Of a stretch of DNA of 64,000 bases, positions 25,379 through 33,774 are shown in pieces. The position numbers were made by a program, and so were the translations under genes. Every line of letters begins with the position of its first letter. The first letter of the stretch is position 1. Below the pieces are notes generated by a model. It saw only the letters and a program-made list of their open reading frames with translations. It had not been told where the DNA came from and did no database searches. Source of the DNA: Chryseobacterium arthrosphaerae (lineage in GTDB: Bacteria; Bacteroidota; Bacteroidia; Flavobacteriales; Weeksellaceae); assembly GCF_001684965.1 (NCBI RefSeq), contig NZ_MAYG01000001.1:1488001-1552000 (forward strand), read 5' to 3'.

Positions 25379-26206
25379 ATGTCAATTATTACCCTTACTT
25401 CGGATTTCGGAAATTTAGATTACAGAGTTGCTGCTGTAAAGGGCAAAATCCTGTCTCTAAATCCTGAGGTTAATATTATTGATATAACCCACGATATCCA
25501 GGCATTCAACCTTATACAGACTTCGTATATCGTAAGAAATGCATACAAATATTTCCCGAAAGGCAGCATTCATATCCTTTCGGTAGACAGTTTTTACAAC
25601 AAATCAAGAAAAAACATTCTTTACAAAGCAGACGGTTCCTACTTCCTGGCGGCAGACAACGGGCTTCTGAGCCTTATCTTTTTCGATATTAAACCTGAAG
25701 CGATCTATGAGCTCACACTGAATAACCGTTTTGATGACGTCATCAACTTTACTTCTACGGATATTTTTGTTCCGGCAGCGGTGCATCTTGCGAATGGCGG
25801 GCTCCCGGAAGTGATCGGAAGAAAAATAGATACGGCCAAGCAGCTGATGTTCCCGAGAGCGGTATATAACGAATCTGAGGGAATGATCATTGGTGAAGTT
25901 ACTTACATTGATAATTTCGGAAATATAATCTCAAATATCAATAAAGATTTTTTTGAAAATATCAGCAAAGGATACAACAGTTTCACGATAAAATTCAGGA
26001 ACCTGAGTCTTTCCAGGATCTTTTCAAGCCATACGGAAGTGGTTTCGGATTGGGAAAGGGAGACGGAATTCCATGGTCAGTCTGCAGCAATTTTCAATGA
26101 CAGTCAGCTATTGGAGCTTACCATCTATAAAGGGAGCAAGAAAAACGGTGCTAAAAGCCTGTTTGGGTTGAATGTAGGCGAAAATATCTATATTGAATTC
26201 AGCTAA
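25379..26206 (+). CDS. SAM hydroxide adenosyltransferase family protein (DUF62)
   Basis: 275 residues from the ATG at 25379; an in-frame TTG six bases earlier is a less likely start. The N-terminus MSIITLTSDFG and the following VDITHDIQAFN match the family that hydrolyses S-adenosylmethionine to adenosine and methionine, related to fluorinase/chlorinase. Asp9 in TSDFG is the conserved SAM-site residue. ADNGLLS and IDNFGNIISNI are further family signatures. Cytosolic single-gene unit; the physiological role of the family is not well defined. Confidence 0.88.
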   Translation: MSIITLTSDFGNLDYRVAAVKGKILSLNPEVNIIDITHDIQAFNLIQTSYIVRNAYKYFPKGSIHILSVDSFYNKSRKNILYKADGSYFLAADNGLLSLIFFDIKPEAIYELTLNNRFDDVINFTSTDIFVPAAVHLANGGLPEVIGRKIDTAKQLMFPRAVYNESEGMIIGEVTYIDNFGNIISNINKDFFENISKGYNSFTIKFRNLSLSRIFSSHTEVVSDWERETEFHGQSAAIFNDSQLLELTIYKGSKKNGAKSLFGLNVGENIYIEFS

Positions 26207-26241
26207 AATTATATATTTCATAAAAAAACCGATTTTTTTTA

Positions 26242-26249
26242 TATATTTG
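26242..26249 (+). promoter_or_regulatory. Putative -7 box (TATATTTG) of the E2 gene
   Basis: TATATTTG matches TAnnTTTG, 20 bases before the ATG at 26270. Confidence 0.5.
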
Positions 26250-26269
26250 TCAAAATCTAAAAATCAAAA

Positions 26270-27577
26270 ATGGCAGAATACAAACTATTGCTTCCTTCCA
26301 TGGGAGAAGGTGTTATGGAAGCGACTATTATCACTTGGTTATTCAATGAAGGTGATAACGTAAAAGAGGATGACTCCGTAGTAGAAATTGCAACAGATAA
26401 AGTAGATTCAGACGTACCGACACCGGTTTCGGGGAAAATTGTAAAAATTTTAAAGCAAAAAGATGAAGTTGCAAAAGTAGGCGAAGCCATTGCGATTTTA
26501 GAAATTGAAGGCGAAGGTACTGCTTCTGAGGAAGTACAGGCAGAAACACCTGCTGCAGCTCCGGATGCTGAAACATTAAAAACGATTGAGCAGCCTTTAC
26601 AGCAGACAATTGCTGCAAACGTTGAATTCTCAGGGGATCTGTATCTGTCTCCACTTGTAAAATCAATTGCACAACAGGAAAATATTTCTGAAGCTGAACT
26701 GAAATCTATCAAAGGAAGCGGTTTGGAAGGAAGAATTACCAAAGAAGATATTCTGGCGTATGTAGCCAACAGAGGAACGCAGCCGACTCCACAAGCAGCT
26801 CCGGTACAGGCAGCCTCTACTCCACAACCGGCAGTATCTGCTCCGGCAGCTACGATCCCGGTAAGTGCAGGTGATGAGATCATTCCAATGGACAGAATGA
26901 GAAAGATCATCGCTGAAAATATGGTGAAAGCAAAACAAATTGCTCCACACGTAACCTCTTTCATCGAAACAGACGTTACCAACGTTGTAAAATGGAGAAA
27001 CAAAAACAAGGCAGTCTTCGAAAAACGTGAAGGTGAAAAACTTACTTTCATGCCTATTTTTGTAAAAGCTGTAGTAAAAGCGATCCAGGATTTCCCAATG
27101 ATCAATGTTTCTGTAAATGGTGAAAATATCATTAAAAAGAAAAACATCAATATTGGTATGGCCACTGCTCTGCCAGACGGAAACCTTATTGTTCCTGTTA
27201 TCAAAAATGCTGATCAGCTGTCTCTTTCAGGTCTTGCAAAAGCCATCAACGATTTAGCTTACAGAGCAAGAAACAAGAAATTAAGACCGGAAGATACTCA
27301 GGGAGCAACTTATACGATCTCTAATGTGGGAAGTTTCGGAAACCTTATGGGAACTCCGATCATTCCTCAGCCTCAGGTTGCTATTTTAGCTATTGGAGCT
27401 ATCGTTAAGAAACCTGCAGTTCTTGAAACAGCAGATGGAGACGTGATTGCTATCAGAAACTTAATGTTTATGTCCCACTCTTATGATCACAGAGTTGTAG
27501 ACGGTTCTTTAGGAGGAATGATGCTGAAACATGTTCACGATTACCTTGAAAACTGGGATCTGAATACAGAAATATAA
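26270..27577 (+). CDS. 2-oxo acid dehydrogenase E2 (dihydrolipoamide acyltransferase, branched-chain type)
   Basis: 435 residues. One lipoyl domain (1-80) carries the lipoylated Lys44 in ATDKVDSD. A Pro/Ala/Gln-rich linker follows, then a peripheral subunit-binding domain (about 127-165, GSGLEGRITKEDI), another linker, and the catalytic domain with HRVVDG (His407, Asp411). The single lipoyl domain and DKVDSD motif resemble branched-chain E2 more than pyruvate or 2-oxoglutarate E2. The 2-oxoglutarate E2 is separately encoded at 44986-46239. E1 and E3 genes are not adjacent, so substrate assignment is inferred. Confidence 0.9.
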   Translation: MAEYKLLLPSMGEGVMEATIITWLFNEGDNVKEDDSVVEIATDKVDSDVPTPVSGKIVKILKQKDEVAKVGEAIAILEIEGEGTASEEVQAETPAAAPDAETLKTIEQPLQQTIAANVEFSGDLYLSPLVKSIAQQENISEAELKSIKGSGLEGRITKEDILAYVANRGTQPTPQAAPVQAASTPQPAVSAPAATIPVSAGDEIIPMDRMRKIIAENMVKAKQIAPHVTSFIETDVTNVVKWRNKNKAVFEKREGEKLTFMPIFVKAVVKAIQDFPMINVSVNGENIIKKKNINIGMATALPDGNLIVPVIKNADQLSLSGLAKAINDLAYRARNKKLRPEDTQGATYTISNVGSFGNLMGTPIIPQPQVAILAIGAIVKKPAVLETADGDVIAIRNLMFMSHSYDHRVVDGSLGGMMLKHVHDYLENWDLNTEI

Positions 27578-27648
27578 TACTTTTTCAGGAGAAATCTAAA
27601 AAAACAGAAGTTCAAACCATCACTCAATCAAAACAACAGACAGAATAT

Positions 27649-27840
27649 ATGAAAGGCGCAACTTTACTGGCAGTAATTTCACTGAGCATTATTATCCTTG
27701 TTGATCTTATCCAGCTTATTCTGGGCTTTACCGGAACCTATTCTATGGAGTTGTACACGGCCTTTGGGGTTATCAATCTTCTTTGTTTTGTGGGTATTCT
27801 GCAGTTTTTTGTTAAATTATACAACAAGCAGAAAGAATGA
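27649..27840 (+). CDS. Small two-helix membrane protein
   Basis: 63 residues with two hydrophobic helices (about 5-28 and 38-57) and a Lys-rich C-terminus (KLYNKQKE). Its TGA overlaps the ATG of the next gene in ATGA, which indicates translational coupling and supports both as real genes. No family recognised; it lies 71 bases after the E2 gene and may be read from the same promoter. Confidence 0.65.
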   Translation: MKGATLLAVISLSIIILVDLIQLILGFTGTYSMELYTAFGVINLLCFVGILQFFVKLYNKQKE

Positions 27841-28178
27841 GTCCTGAACTTAGAGAGCTTTTTGAGATCAGACAGGATGAGGAAAAAAGCAGGCAGCCTT
27901 CTCAACAGAATATCTGGAAGCATATTATAATACGGCTTGCAGTAATTGTTTCGGGAACTATTGTATTCTTCATTATAATGAGTAAAGCCAGCGGCTGGGG
28001 AGCATTTGGTTTTGCTTTATATATGTTGATTTTCCATGTACTGTGGTTTCTCTTTATTTTTATAGAAGCTATCGTTCTCCAGAGCAATGAAAAGTATAAA
28101 CTCAGAAATGTGAATTTCATTTTTATGGGAATTCTCCTGCTGCTGTACGGCATAGTATTCGCCCTTCTGGGCCTTTAA
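27837..28178 (+). CDS. Small membrane protein with cytoplasmic N-terminal tail
   Basis: 113 residues. A charged ~25-residue N-terminus (MSPELRELFEIRQDEEKSRQ) is followed by three hydrophobic helices (about 29-48, 54-77, 90-112). Overlap with the preceding small membrane gene (ATGA) and a strong terminator just downstream support a two-gene unit. Function unknown; partners are probably each other. Confidence 0.7.
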   Translation: MSPELRELFEIRQDEEKSRQPSQQNIWKHIIIRLAVIVSGTIVFFIIMSKASGWGAFGFALYMLIFHVLWFLFIFIEAIVLQSNEKYKLRNVNFIFMGILLLLYGIVFALLGL

Positions 28179-28190
28179 ACAATATCAAAA

Positions 28191-28212
28191 AAGCTTTCCG
28201 GTCGGAAAGCTT
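28191..28212 (+). terminator. Rho-independent terminator of the small membrane gene pair
   Basis: A 9-bp stem AAGCTTTCC / GGAAAGCTT with a 4-base loop, continuing into a T run. Confidence 0.85.
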
Positions 28213-28287
28213 TTTTTGATAGATGATTTATCAGAATAAAAAAATAAATCTTACAACAATTATTCTGCATTAACGATTCATAAACTC

Positions 28288-28410
28288 CTATTTTCCGGTG
28301 ATTTTCTCTCTATGTAACTCACCCCATGCCATCAATTCCATGATTAACGGTTTTAATGATTTCCCATGATCAGTAAGCTCATACTCTGACTGTGCAGAAT
28401 ATTTAGAGAT
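28288..28410 (-). pseudogene. Remnant of an HxlR-family transcriptional regulator (C-terminal end only)
   Basis: Translating the minus strand from an in-frame stop at 28411-28413 to the TAG at 28288 gives about 40 residues. They include SEYELTDHGKSLKPLIMEL and WGELHREKITGK, the conserved C-terminal end (wing and last helix) of HxlR-type winged-helix regulators. The N-terminal helix-turn-helix (about 65-70 residues) is absent: upstream DNA has stops and no matching frame. This is a decayed gene. It occupies the 28213-28520 gap, which shows nothing else. Confidence 0.75.
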
Positions 28411-28520
28411 TCAAAAACAATAACCGGCTGCAGTTAGAAAAAACACTTGGATTTCCAGTAAAGGCTTTTAAAGCATGTAATTTCATCAAATAGTTTTATC
28501 TTTAAAGAAACGTTTCACCA

Positions 28521-29147
28521 ATGGAATTAGATTTCAGAAAACTACTTGTCTCTAAATTATTTGGCTTTTCCAGGAAAGATGAGGAATTGATTATGAATGT
28601 TTATGACCAGTTATTTGAGCACTATAACATTTCAGTAATAGATATTAAAGATTCTCCTTATCATCAGTTTAAAACGGATGATCCCAATCTATTAAAAACA
28701 CCGGAAATCTGCTACTACATTACCAATAAGGAAAAAACCAACCAATTCTACCTTTTCATCATGAATGTAATCGGTACATCAGCGAGAGGAGCCCGTATGA
28801 CAGACCATAAAGACACCTTGGAAATCTGGGGATTAAAGAAGCTGGATGATGATTTTGGATTCATTTCGGTCAATAAGAAAAATTTTGCGGATAAAATCGC
28901 AGGAATCTTCAGTCGCTTCAATGTCAATTTCAAAGAAAATCAGGACTTTAAAGACTTTTATGTTCTGGGGAGCGATCCTTATAAAACCATGACATTTTTA
29001 AACCCGCACAGAAAGGAAGTCATCAAGGCCATTCCCGATGAAGATTTTAAAATTGAAGTAAAAAACAATCTATTAAGCTTCGGATTACCGAAAGTTTTAA
29101 ACATCGAAAATGCATTGATAACTGCAGATTTTATGGAGAACATATAA
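28521..29147 (+). CDS. Hypothetical protein, 208 residues
   Basis: A soluble mixed alpha/beta sequence without signal peptide or membrane segment. Conspicuous are an aromatic/charged N-terminal region (MELDFRKLLVSKLFGFSRKDEELI) and a GTSARGARM loop near residue 90. No family recognised. It stands between the HxlR remnant and the chloride-channel gene with 47 bases before the latter, so co-transcription is possible. Codon use looks like the neighbours, and a TATCTTTA near-match to the -7 box lies about 20 bases upstream. It is plausibly a real gene. Confidence 0.7.
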   Translation: MELDFRKLLVSKLFGFSRKDEELIMNVYDQLFEHYNISVIDIKDSPYHQFKTDDPNLLKTPEICYYITNKEKTNQFYLFIMNVIGTSARGARMTDHKDTLEIWGLKKLDDDFGFISVNKKNFADKIAGIFSRFNVNFKENQDFKDFYVLGSDPYKTMTFLNPHRKEVIKAIPDEDFKIEVKNNLLSFGLPKVLNIENALITADFMENI

Positions 29148-29194
29148 TTAACTTCCCGGAATTTTACCGTAAATTCATCCCATAAACAAAACAA

Positions 29195-30544
29195 ATGCTG
29201 AAAATCTTTACCTTCATAAGGGATTCCCTTAAAAATTCTTTTGACAACATTCGGAATGAACAGCTGAAACACAACCTGCTTCAGGCTATTCCTTTCTGGA
29301 TCGGGTCTGTGATCACCGGATTTTTTGCGGTACTCTATGCTCAGGTGTTTGCATGGGGCGAGAATCTCATGAATTTTATTTTTGACTGGCATGCCTGGAT
29401 GATCTTCATCATTGCGCCTGTAGGTTTTGTATTATCCTGGTGGCTGGTAAAGGAATTTGCTCCCAATGCCAAAGGAAGCGGTATCCCACAGGTGATGGCC
29501 GCTGTAGAGCTCGCTAATCCGAAAGAGCATAAAAAGATCAGAAGCCTTTTAAGCATTAAGATTATTTTCTTCAAAATCCTTTCTTCGGTTATTCTGGTCA
29601 TTGGCGGTGGTGCTGTGGGCCGTGAGGGTCCTACGATTCAGATCGCAGGGTCTGTATTCAGAAAAGTTAATGAATATCTTCCGGAATGGTGGCCTAAGAT
29701 CTCCAAGAAAAACATGATCATGACAGGAGCTGCAGCCGGTCTTGCAGCAGCTTTCAATACGCCGTTGGGAGGAATTGTTTTTGCCGTGGAAGAGCTTTCG
29801 AAGACACATATCAATTATTTCAAGACAGCCCTGTTTACAGCTGTTATTATTGCAGGTTTAACGGCTCAGACCTTAGCCGGGTCTTATCTGTATTTAGGAT
29901 ATCCCAAAACGAATGATGTTTCCTTAATGGTCATGTTTCCGATTATCCTTGTAGCTGCTGTTGCCGGTATCCTTGCAAGCCAGTTGTCTGTTATTATGCT
30001 CAGGATCAACGGATGGAAAAAGAAAACCCTGAAAACAGATCAGGCCAACATCATATTTCTGATTGTCTGTGCCCTGATTATTGCTTCAATAGCCTATTTC
30101 ATCAACAGGGAAATTCTCGGCTCCGGAAAAGAGATCATGGAAAGAGTCCTTTTTACCAAAGATAAGCATGAAGATTGGTATGTTCCTGTTTTGAGGATGC
30201 TTGGTCCTGCCCTTTCTTTTACTTCAGGAGGAGCAGGCGGTATTTTTGCCCCGGCCCTGACTGCGGGTGCCAGCATTGGCTCTGTAATTTCAGGAGCGAT
30301 TCATCTTACGCCTAATGAAACCAATGTGGTGGTTCTCGGCGGAATGGTAGCATTCCTGACAGGAATTACCAGAGCACCGTTTACTTCAGCCATTATCGTT
30401 CTGGAAATGACAGACAGACATTCACTGATATTTCATCTGATGCTTGCCGGCATGGTTTCTTCCATTGCGTCTATTCTTGTAAGCAGGCATTCATTGTACG
30501 ATGTTTTAAAAATAAATTTCTTAACAGAAATAAGAAAAGATTAA
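29195..30544 (+). CDS. ClC-family chloride channel/antiporter
   Basis: 449 residues, about ten or more membrane helices. All three selectivity signatures are visible: GSGIP (94-98), GREGP (142-146, gating Glu144) and GGIFAP (about 350-356). The VEE at 198-200 includes the internal proton-pathway Glu, which argues for H+/Cl- antiport rather than a passive channel (inference by analogy with ClC-ec1). There is no C-terminal CBS domain. Confidence 0.93.
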   Translation: MLKIFTFIRDSLKNSFDNIRNEQLKHNLLQAIPFWIGSVITGFFAVLYAQVFAWGENLMNFIFDWHAWMIFIIAPVGFVLSWWLVKEFAPNAKGSGIPQVMAAVELANPKEHKKIRSLLSIKIIFFKILSSVILVIGGGAVGREGPTIQIAGSVFRKVNEYLPEWWPKISKKNMIMTGAAAGLAAAFNTPLGGIVFAVEELSKTHINYFKTALFTAVIIAGLTAQTLAGSYLYLGYPKTNDVSLMVMFPIILVAAVAGILASQLSVIMLRINGWKKKTLKTDQANIIFLIVCALIIASIAYFINREILGSGKEIMERVLFTKDKHEDWYVPVLRMLGPALSFTSGGAGGIFAPALTAGASIGSVISGAIHLTPNETNVVVLGGMVAFLTGITRAPFTSAIIVLEMTDRHSLIFHLMLAGMVSSIASILVSRHSLYDVLKINFLTEIRKD

Positions 30545-30594
30545 AAAAATTAATAAAAACAATCACAATTCATTAAATACAAAACGTTAACTAT

Positions 30595-30625
30595 TTGGTT
30601 TTTAGCATAATTTTAATTACATTTG
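30595..30625 (+). promoter_or_regulatory. Flavobacterial promoter TTG-N20-TACATTTG
   Basis: TTG at 30595-30597 and TACATTTG at 30618-30625, separated by 20 bases: an exact consensus fit, 29 bases before the ATG at 30655. Confidence 0.6.
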
Positions 30626-30654
30626 GATTACAACCAAAAAAAAATATTACTGTT

Positions 30655-31998
30655 ATGCGAAAAATTTTACTACTGGCAACATTCGTTGCTCTTCCTGTAT
30701 TGGGTTACAGCCAAATATTTCAAGAAGATTTTGATGGAAACGGCCCCGGTATTGCAGCCTGGACGACAATTGACGCTGACGGATTAACCCCCGCTTCCGG
30801 TGTAGATTTTATTACCAATGGATGGAACCGTATTGACCGGGATGGTACGGATGGTGGCTTTGGAGGCCCTGCAGGTAATTATGCAGCCATGAGTACATCA
30901 TGGTACACGCCGGCAGGAACTTCAAATGACTGGCTGATATCACCACAGATAGCCATATCAGGAGCTTCTCCTACATTATATTGGGATGTAAAAGCGCAGG
31001 ACCCCGATTATCCGGATGGCTACAAAATCATGCTTTCTCCTACCGGGGGAAATACCGTGGCAGATTTCACAGTAGAGCTTTACAATACAGCAGGTGAAAA
31101 CTCCTGGTGGACAAGCCGTGCCTTAAGTCTTACCCCTTATATCGGACAAAATGTAAGAATTGCTTTTGTAAATAACAGTAATGATAAATTCATGCTGATT
31201 GTTGACAATATCAAAGTAGACTATACTTATGTAGAACCCCCGATAACCTACTGCGGACCTTTAAGTTTTATTGACATATTCGGTGATCCTGCCGATGAGC
31301 CTATTACATTGGTAAACTTTGCTGGAATCAACAACGTAACAAGCAATGCTCTTGGTACCGGAACTTCCCACGAATATTTCCTGAGCCAAACGGCTACCGT
31401 CACTCAGGGACAATCCTACGATATTACATTGAAAGGAAATACAGGCGGTAACTGGGAAAACAGTTTTGTTGTATTTATAGACTGGAATCAAAACGGAACT
31501 TTAGATGATGCCGGTGAAGTATATGAGGTAACCCAGACCATCCAAAACTCTAATGGTACAGACGCTATCCAGGCAGTACATTCTATAACAGTTCCCGCCA
31601 ATGCATTACCGGGGAATACCAGAATGAGGGTAAAAAAACTATACGGAACCATTGATGATGATCCCAGCCTCACAGCTCCCTGTATAGGTGGGGCGTATGG
31701 TCAGGCAGAAGATTATACGGTAAATGTTCTCGCTTCTTCTCTGGCAACACATGAAGTTACTAAGAAAAATGCTTCATTCAGGGTATATCCGAATCCTGTA
31801 ACTCAAATTTTAAATATTGATTCGCAGGAAAAAATACAATCAGTAAGCGTATTTGACGCTACAGGCAGAAATGTATTAAGCTCTGAAGTTAATCAGGCGA
31901 AATATAATGTAGATTTATCTAAACTAACTTCGGGAACATATATTGTTACTGTAAAAACCGAAAACGGATCACAATCTGCAAAAGTGATTAAGAAATAA
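30655..31998 (+). CDS. T9SS-secreted adhesin-like protein (choice-of-anchor / GEVED / type A sorting domain)
   Basis: 447 residues from the ATG at 30655. The frame extends back to a TTG at 30595, but the signal peptide MRKILLLATFVALPVLGYSQ and the promoter fix the start. Region 1 (about 22-205) resembles the cleaved-adhesin / choice-of-anchor J domain (FQEDFDG near its start, DWLISPQIAISG, VDNIKV). Region 2 (about 210-365) resembles a GEVED domain (FIDWNQNGTLDDAGEVYEV, YGQAEDYTVNV). Residues about 380-447 form the type A sorting domain (YPNPVTQILNI, SVFDATGRNV, SGTYIVTV, KVIKK). Probable surface adhesin or enzyme accessory protein. Confidence 0.88.
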   Translation: MRKILLLATFVALPVLGYSQIFQEDFDGNGPGIAAWTTIDADGLTPASGVDFITNGWNRIDRDGTDGGFGGPAGNYAAMSTSWYTPAGTSNDWLISPQIAISGASPTLYWDVKAQDPDYPDGYKIMLSPTGGNTVADFTVELYNTAGENSWWTSRALSLTPYIGQNVRIAFVNNSNDKFMLIVDNIKVDYTYVEPPITYCGPLSFIDIFGDPADEPITLVNFAGINNVTSNALGTGTSHEYFLSQTATVTQGQSYDITLKGNTGGNWENSFVVFIDWNQNGTLDDAGEVYEVTQTIQNSNGTDAIQAVHSITVPANALPGNTRMRVKKLYGTIDDDPSLTAPCIGGAYGQAEDYTVNVLASSLATHEVTKKNASFRVYPNPVTQILNIDSQEKIQSVSVFDATGRNVLSSEVNQAKYNVDLSKLTSGTYIVTVKTENGSQSAKVIKK

Positions 31999-32020
31999 TA
32001 GTACACAAAAATAGAAGTAA

Positions 32021-32050
32021 AAAAAGACCTGTTTTTTGACAGGTCTTTTT
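32021..32050 (+). terminator. Rho-independent terminator of the adhesin-like gene
   Basis: A 12-bp perfect stem AAAAAGACCTGT / ACAGGTCTTTTT with a 6-base loop. Confidence 0.9.
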
Positions 32051-32190
32051 TGGCATTATATTCAATTTTTAAAAGCTCCAATAGCGACATTTCTTAAATT
32101 ACAGACTTGTTGTATTGTATTTTCTGGATTCCGGAATAAGATTTTCTGAAATATATTCCCATTCAATACTCAACTATTTCACCACTACTC

Positions 32191-32221
32191 TTGCATATAC
32201 AAAATATATTTTCTACTTTTG
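32191..32221 (+). promoter_or_regulatory. Promoter of rpsF operon (TTG-N20-TACTTTTG)
   Basis: TTG at 32191-32193 and TACTTTTG at 32214-32221, 20 bases apart, leaving a leader of about 30 bases. The short leader leaves no room for an S6:S18 autoregulatory RNA upstream of rpsF. Confidence 0.65.
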
Positions 32222-32255
32222 CACCTCGAAATAATTAACAAATTTATTTAACATT

Positions 32256-32597
32256 ATGAACAATTACGAAACTGTTTTCATTTTAACTCCCGTTCTATCT
32301 GAGTCACAGGTAGAGGAAGCAGTGAACAAGTATGTAGATCTTATCAAAGAAAAGAACTGCGAAATCGTTGCTAAAGAAAACTGGGGATTAAAAAAATTAG
32401 CTTATCCGATCCAATTGAAAAAGAACGGGTTCTATACTTTAATCGAATTTAAAGGAGAAGGTTCTGTAGTAGCTGACTTAGAATTGGCATTCAAGCGTGA
32501 CGAGAGAGTAATCCGTTACCTTACTACAAAACTTGACAAGCATGCTGTAGAGTACGCTGTAACTAGAAGAGCTAAAGTAAAAGCGGCTAAAGCTTAA
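32256..32597 (+). CDS. rpsF: 30S ribosomal protein S6
   Basis: 113 residues. Begins [14 protein letters not shown] and contains [10 protein letters not shown] and [19 protein letters not shown], signatures of S6, which pairs with S18 on the 30S platform. First gene of rpsF-rpsR-rplI. Confidence 0.98.
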   Translation: MNNYETVFILTPVLSESQVEEAVNKYVDLIKEKNCEIVAKENWGLKKLAYPIQLKKNGFYTLIEFKGEGSVVADLELAFKRDERVIRYLTTKLDKHAVEYAVTRRAKVKAAKA

Positions 32598-32629
32598 TTA
32601 TTAACCCTATTTTTTAAAAAAGACAAGAC

Positions 32630-32932
32630 ATGGCAATAGATGAAATGGCTAAACAAGCCTCAGCAGGAGGAGAATCAGAAGTAAAATTCCTTACTCCGCT
32701 TGATATCAATACAAAATCTGAAAAGAAATATTGTAGATTCAAAAAATACGGAATTAAGCACGTTGATTACAAAGATGCTGATTTCTTATTACAATTCGTG
32801 AACGAGCAAGGTAAAATTTTACCAAGAAGATACACCGGAACTTCTTTAAAATACCAAAGAAAAGTTTCTGCTGCTATCAAAAGAGCAAGACACCTTGCAT
32901 TACTACCATACGTAGCTGACTTATTAAAATAA
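32630..32932 (+). CDS. rpsR: 30S ribosomal protein S18
   Basis: 100 residues. Contains [22 protein letters not shown] and the basic [18 protein letters not shown] and [14 protein letters not shown] tail that binds 16S rRNA and S6. The N-terminal ~20 residues are an extension usual in Bacteroidota. The gene follows rpsF by 32 bases. Confidence 0.98.
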   Translation: MAIDEMAKQASAGGESEVKFLTPLDINTKSEKKYCRFKKYGIKHVDYKDADFLLQFVNEQGKILPRRYTGTSLKYQRKVSAAIKRARHLALLPYVADLLK

Positions 32933-32947
32933 GACAAAAAATAAATA

Positions 32948-32971
32948 AAAGAAGAGAGCAATCTCTTCTTT
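32948..32971 (+). terminator. Intercistronic terminator/attenuator between rpsR and rplI
   Basis: A 10-bp stem AAAGAAGAGA / TCTCTTCTTT around a GCAA tetraloop, ending in T residues, 16 bases after the rpsR stop and 73 bases before rplI. It may reduce read-through into rplI. Confidence 0.7.
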
Positions 32972-33043
32972 TGTTGCTGAATACATCATTAATTCTAACT
33001 TGATTTTAGACTATACACTAAAATCTAAAAAAGGACAACAACA

Positions 33044-33544
33044 ATGGAAATTATCCTAAAAAAAGACGTAGAAAACTTAGGACTTGAGTTTGATACAGTA
33101 AACGTAAAGCCAGGTTATGCTAGAAACTTTCTTATCCCTCAAGGATTTGCGCTTTTAGCTACTCCTAAAAACAAAGCTGCTTTAGAAGCTACACTAGAAG
33201 CAAGAAAAGAAGAAGAAGCTAAATTGATCGCTGCTGCTAACGCTGTAGTGGAGCAATTGAAGAAAACTTCTATCACTATTCCTGCAAAAGTAGGTGCTGG
33301 TGATAAATTATTCGGATCTATCAACAATGCTGATCTATCTGCTGCTTTAGAAAAAGCTGGTGTTTCTGTAGAGAAGAAATATATCAAAATTCCTGGTAAC
33401 ACTATCAAGAGAACTGGTAAATTTGCTGCTCTTATCAGACTTCACAGAAATGTTGAGTACAACTACGAATTCGACATCGTTTCTGACGCTCCGGTTGAAG
33501 CTGCTCCTGCTAAGAAAGAAGAAGCTAAAACAGAAGAAGCTTAA
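33044..33544 (+). CDS. rplI: 50S ribosomal protein L9
   Basis: 166 residues. The N-terminal domain carries the signature GYARNFLIPQGFALLATPKN, followed by the connecting helix and C-terminal domain. The last ~18 residues are a charged Ala/Glu/Lys/Pro tail (APAKKEEAKTEEA) beyond the normal length of about 150. Binds 23S rRNA near L1. Confidence 0.97.
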   Translation: MEIILKKDVENLGLEFDTVNVKPGYARNFLIPQGFALLATPKNKAALEATLEARKEEEAKLIAAANAVVEQLKKTSITIPAKVGAGDKLFGSINNADLSAALEKAGVSVEKKYIKIPGNTIKRTGKFAALIRLHRNVEYNYEFDIVSDAPVEAAPAKKEEAKTEEA

Positions 33545-33574
33545 TAAGCGACTGAGAATTTCTCACCATACAAG

Positions 33575-33598
33575 ACCACTTCATTTATTTGAAGTGGT
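33575..33598 (+). terminator. Terminator of the rpsF-rpsR-rplI operon
   Basis: A 9-bp perfect stem ACCACTTCA / TGAAGTGGT with a 6-base loop, then a run of seven or more Ts. Confidence 0.9.
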
Positions 33599-33639
33599 TT
33601 TTTTGTGCACAGTAAAAACAGGAATATGAGACAATTTAA

Positions 33640-33774
33640 TGAATGCTCCCCGGAATTTTACAATTCTGCAGTCCTTTTTAACATCATATCATTTCCCTGT
33701 CATCCATAACCCTGCCCCCTGAATCTCACATACCTCAATAACTCTCCCACTCTAAAACTCCCAGACTCCCAAAA
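33640..33774. other. C-rich low-complexity intergenic sequence
   Basis: Unusually pyrimidine/C-rich for this genome, with repeated CTCCCA-type units (ACTCTCCCACTCTAAAACTC, CCCAGACTCCCAAAAC). On the minus strand it reads as repeated GGGAG units. No ORF is supported. It resembles the low-complexity intergenic tracts of this genus (from general knowledge). Confidence 0.4.

Noticed and set aside
26257..27204. A 315-codon open frame antisense to the E2 gene
   Set aside because: It lies wholly opposite a well-supported E2 gene, is low-complexity (Ser/Ala/Thr/Phe-rich) and matches no family. It is a by-product of E2 codon use.
32222..32255. S6:S18 autoregulatory leader RNA
   Set aside because: The predicted leader is only about 30 bases and shows no hairpin.
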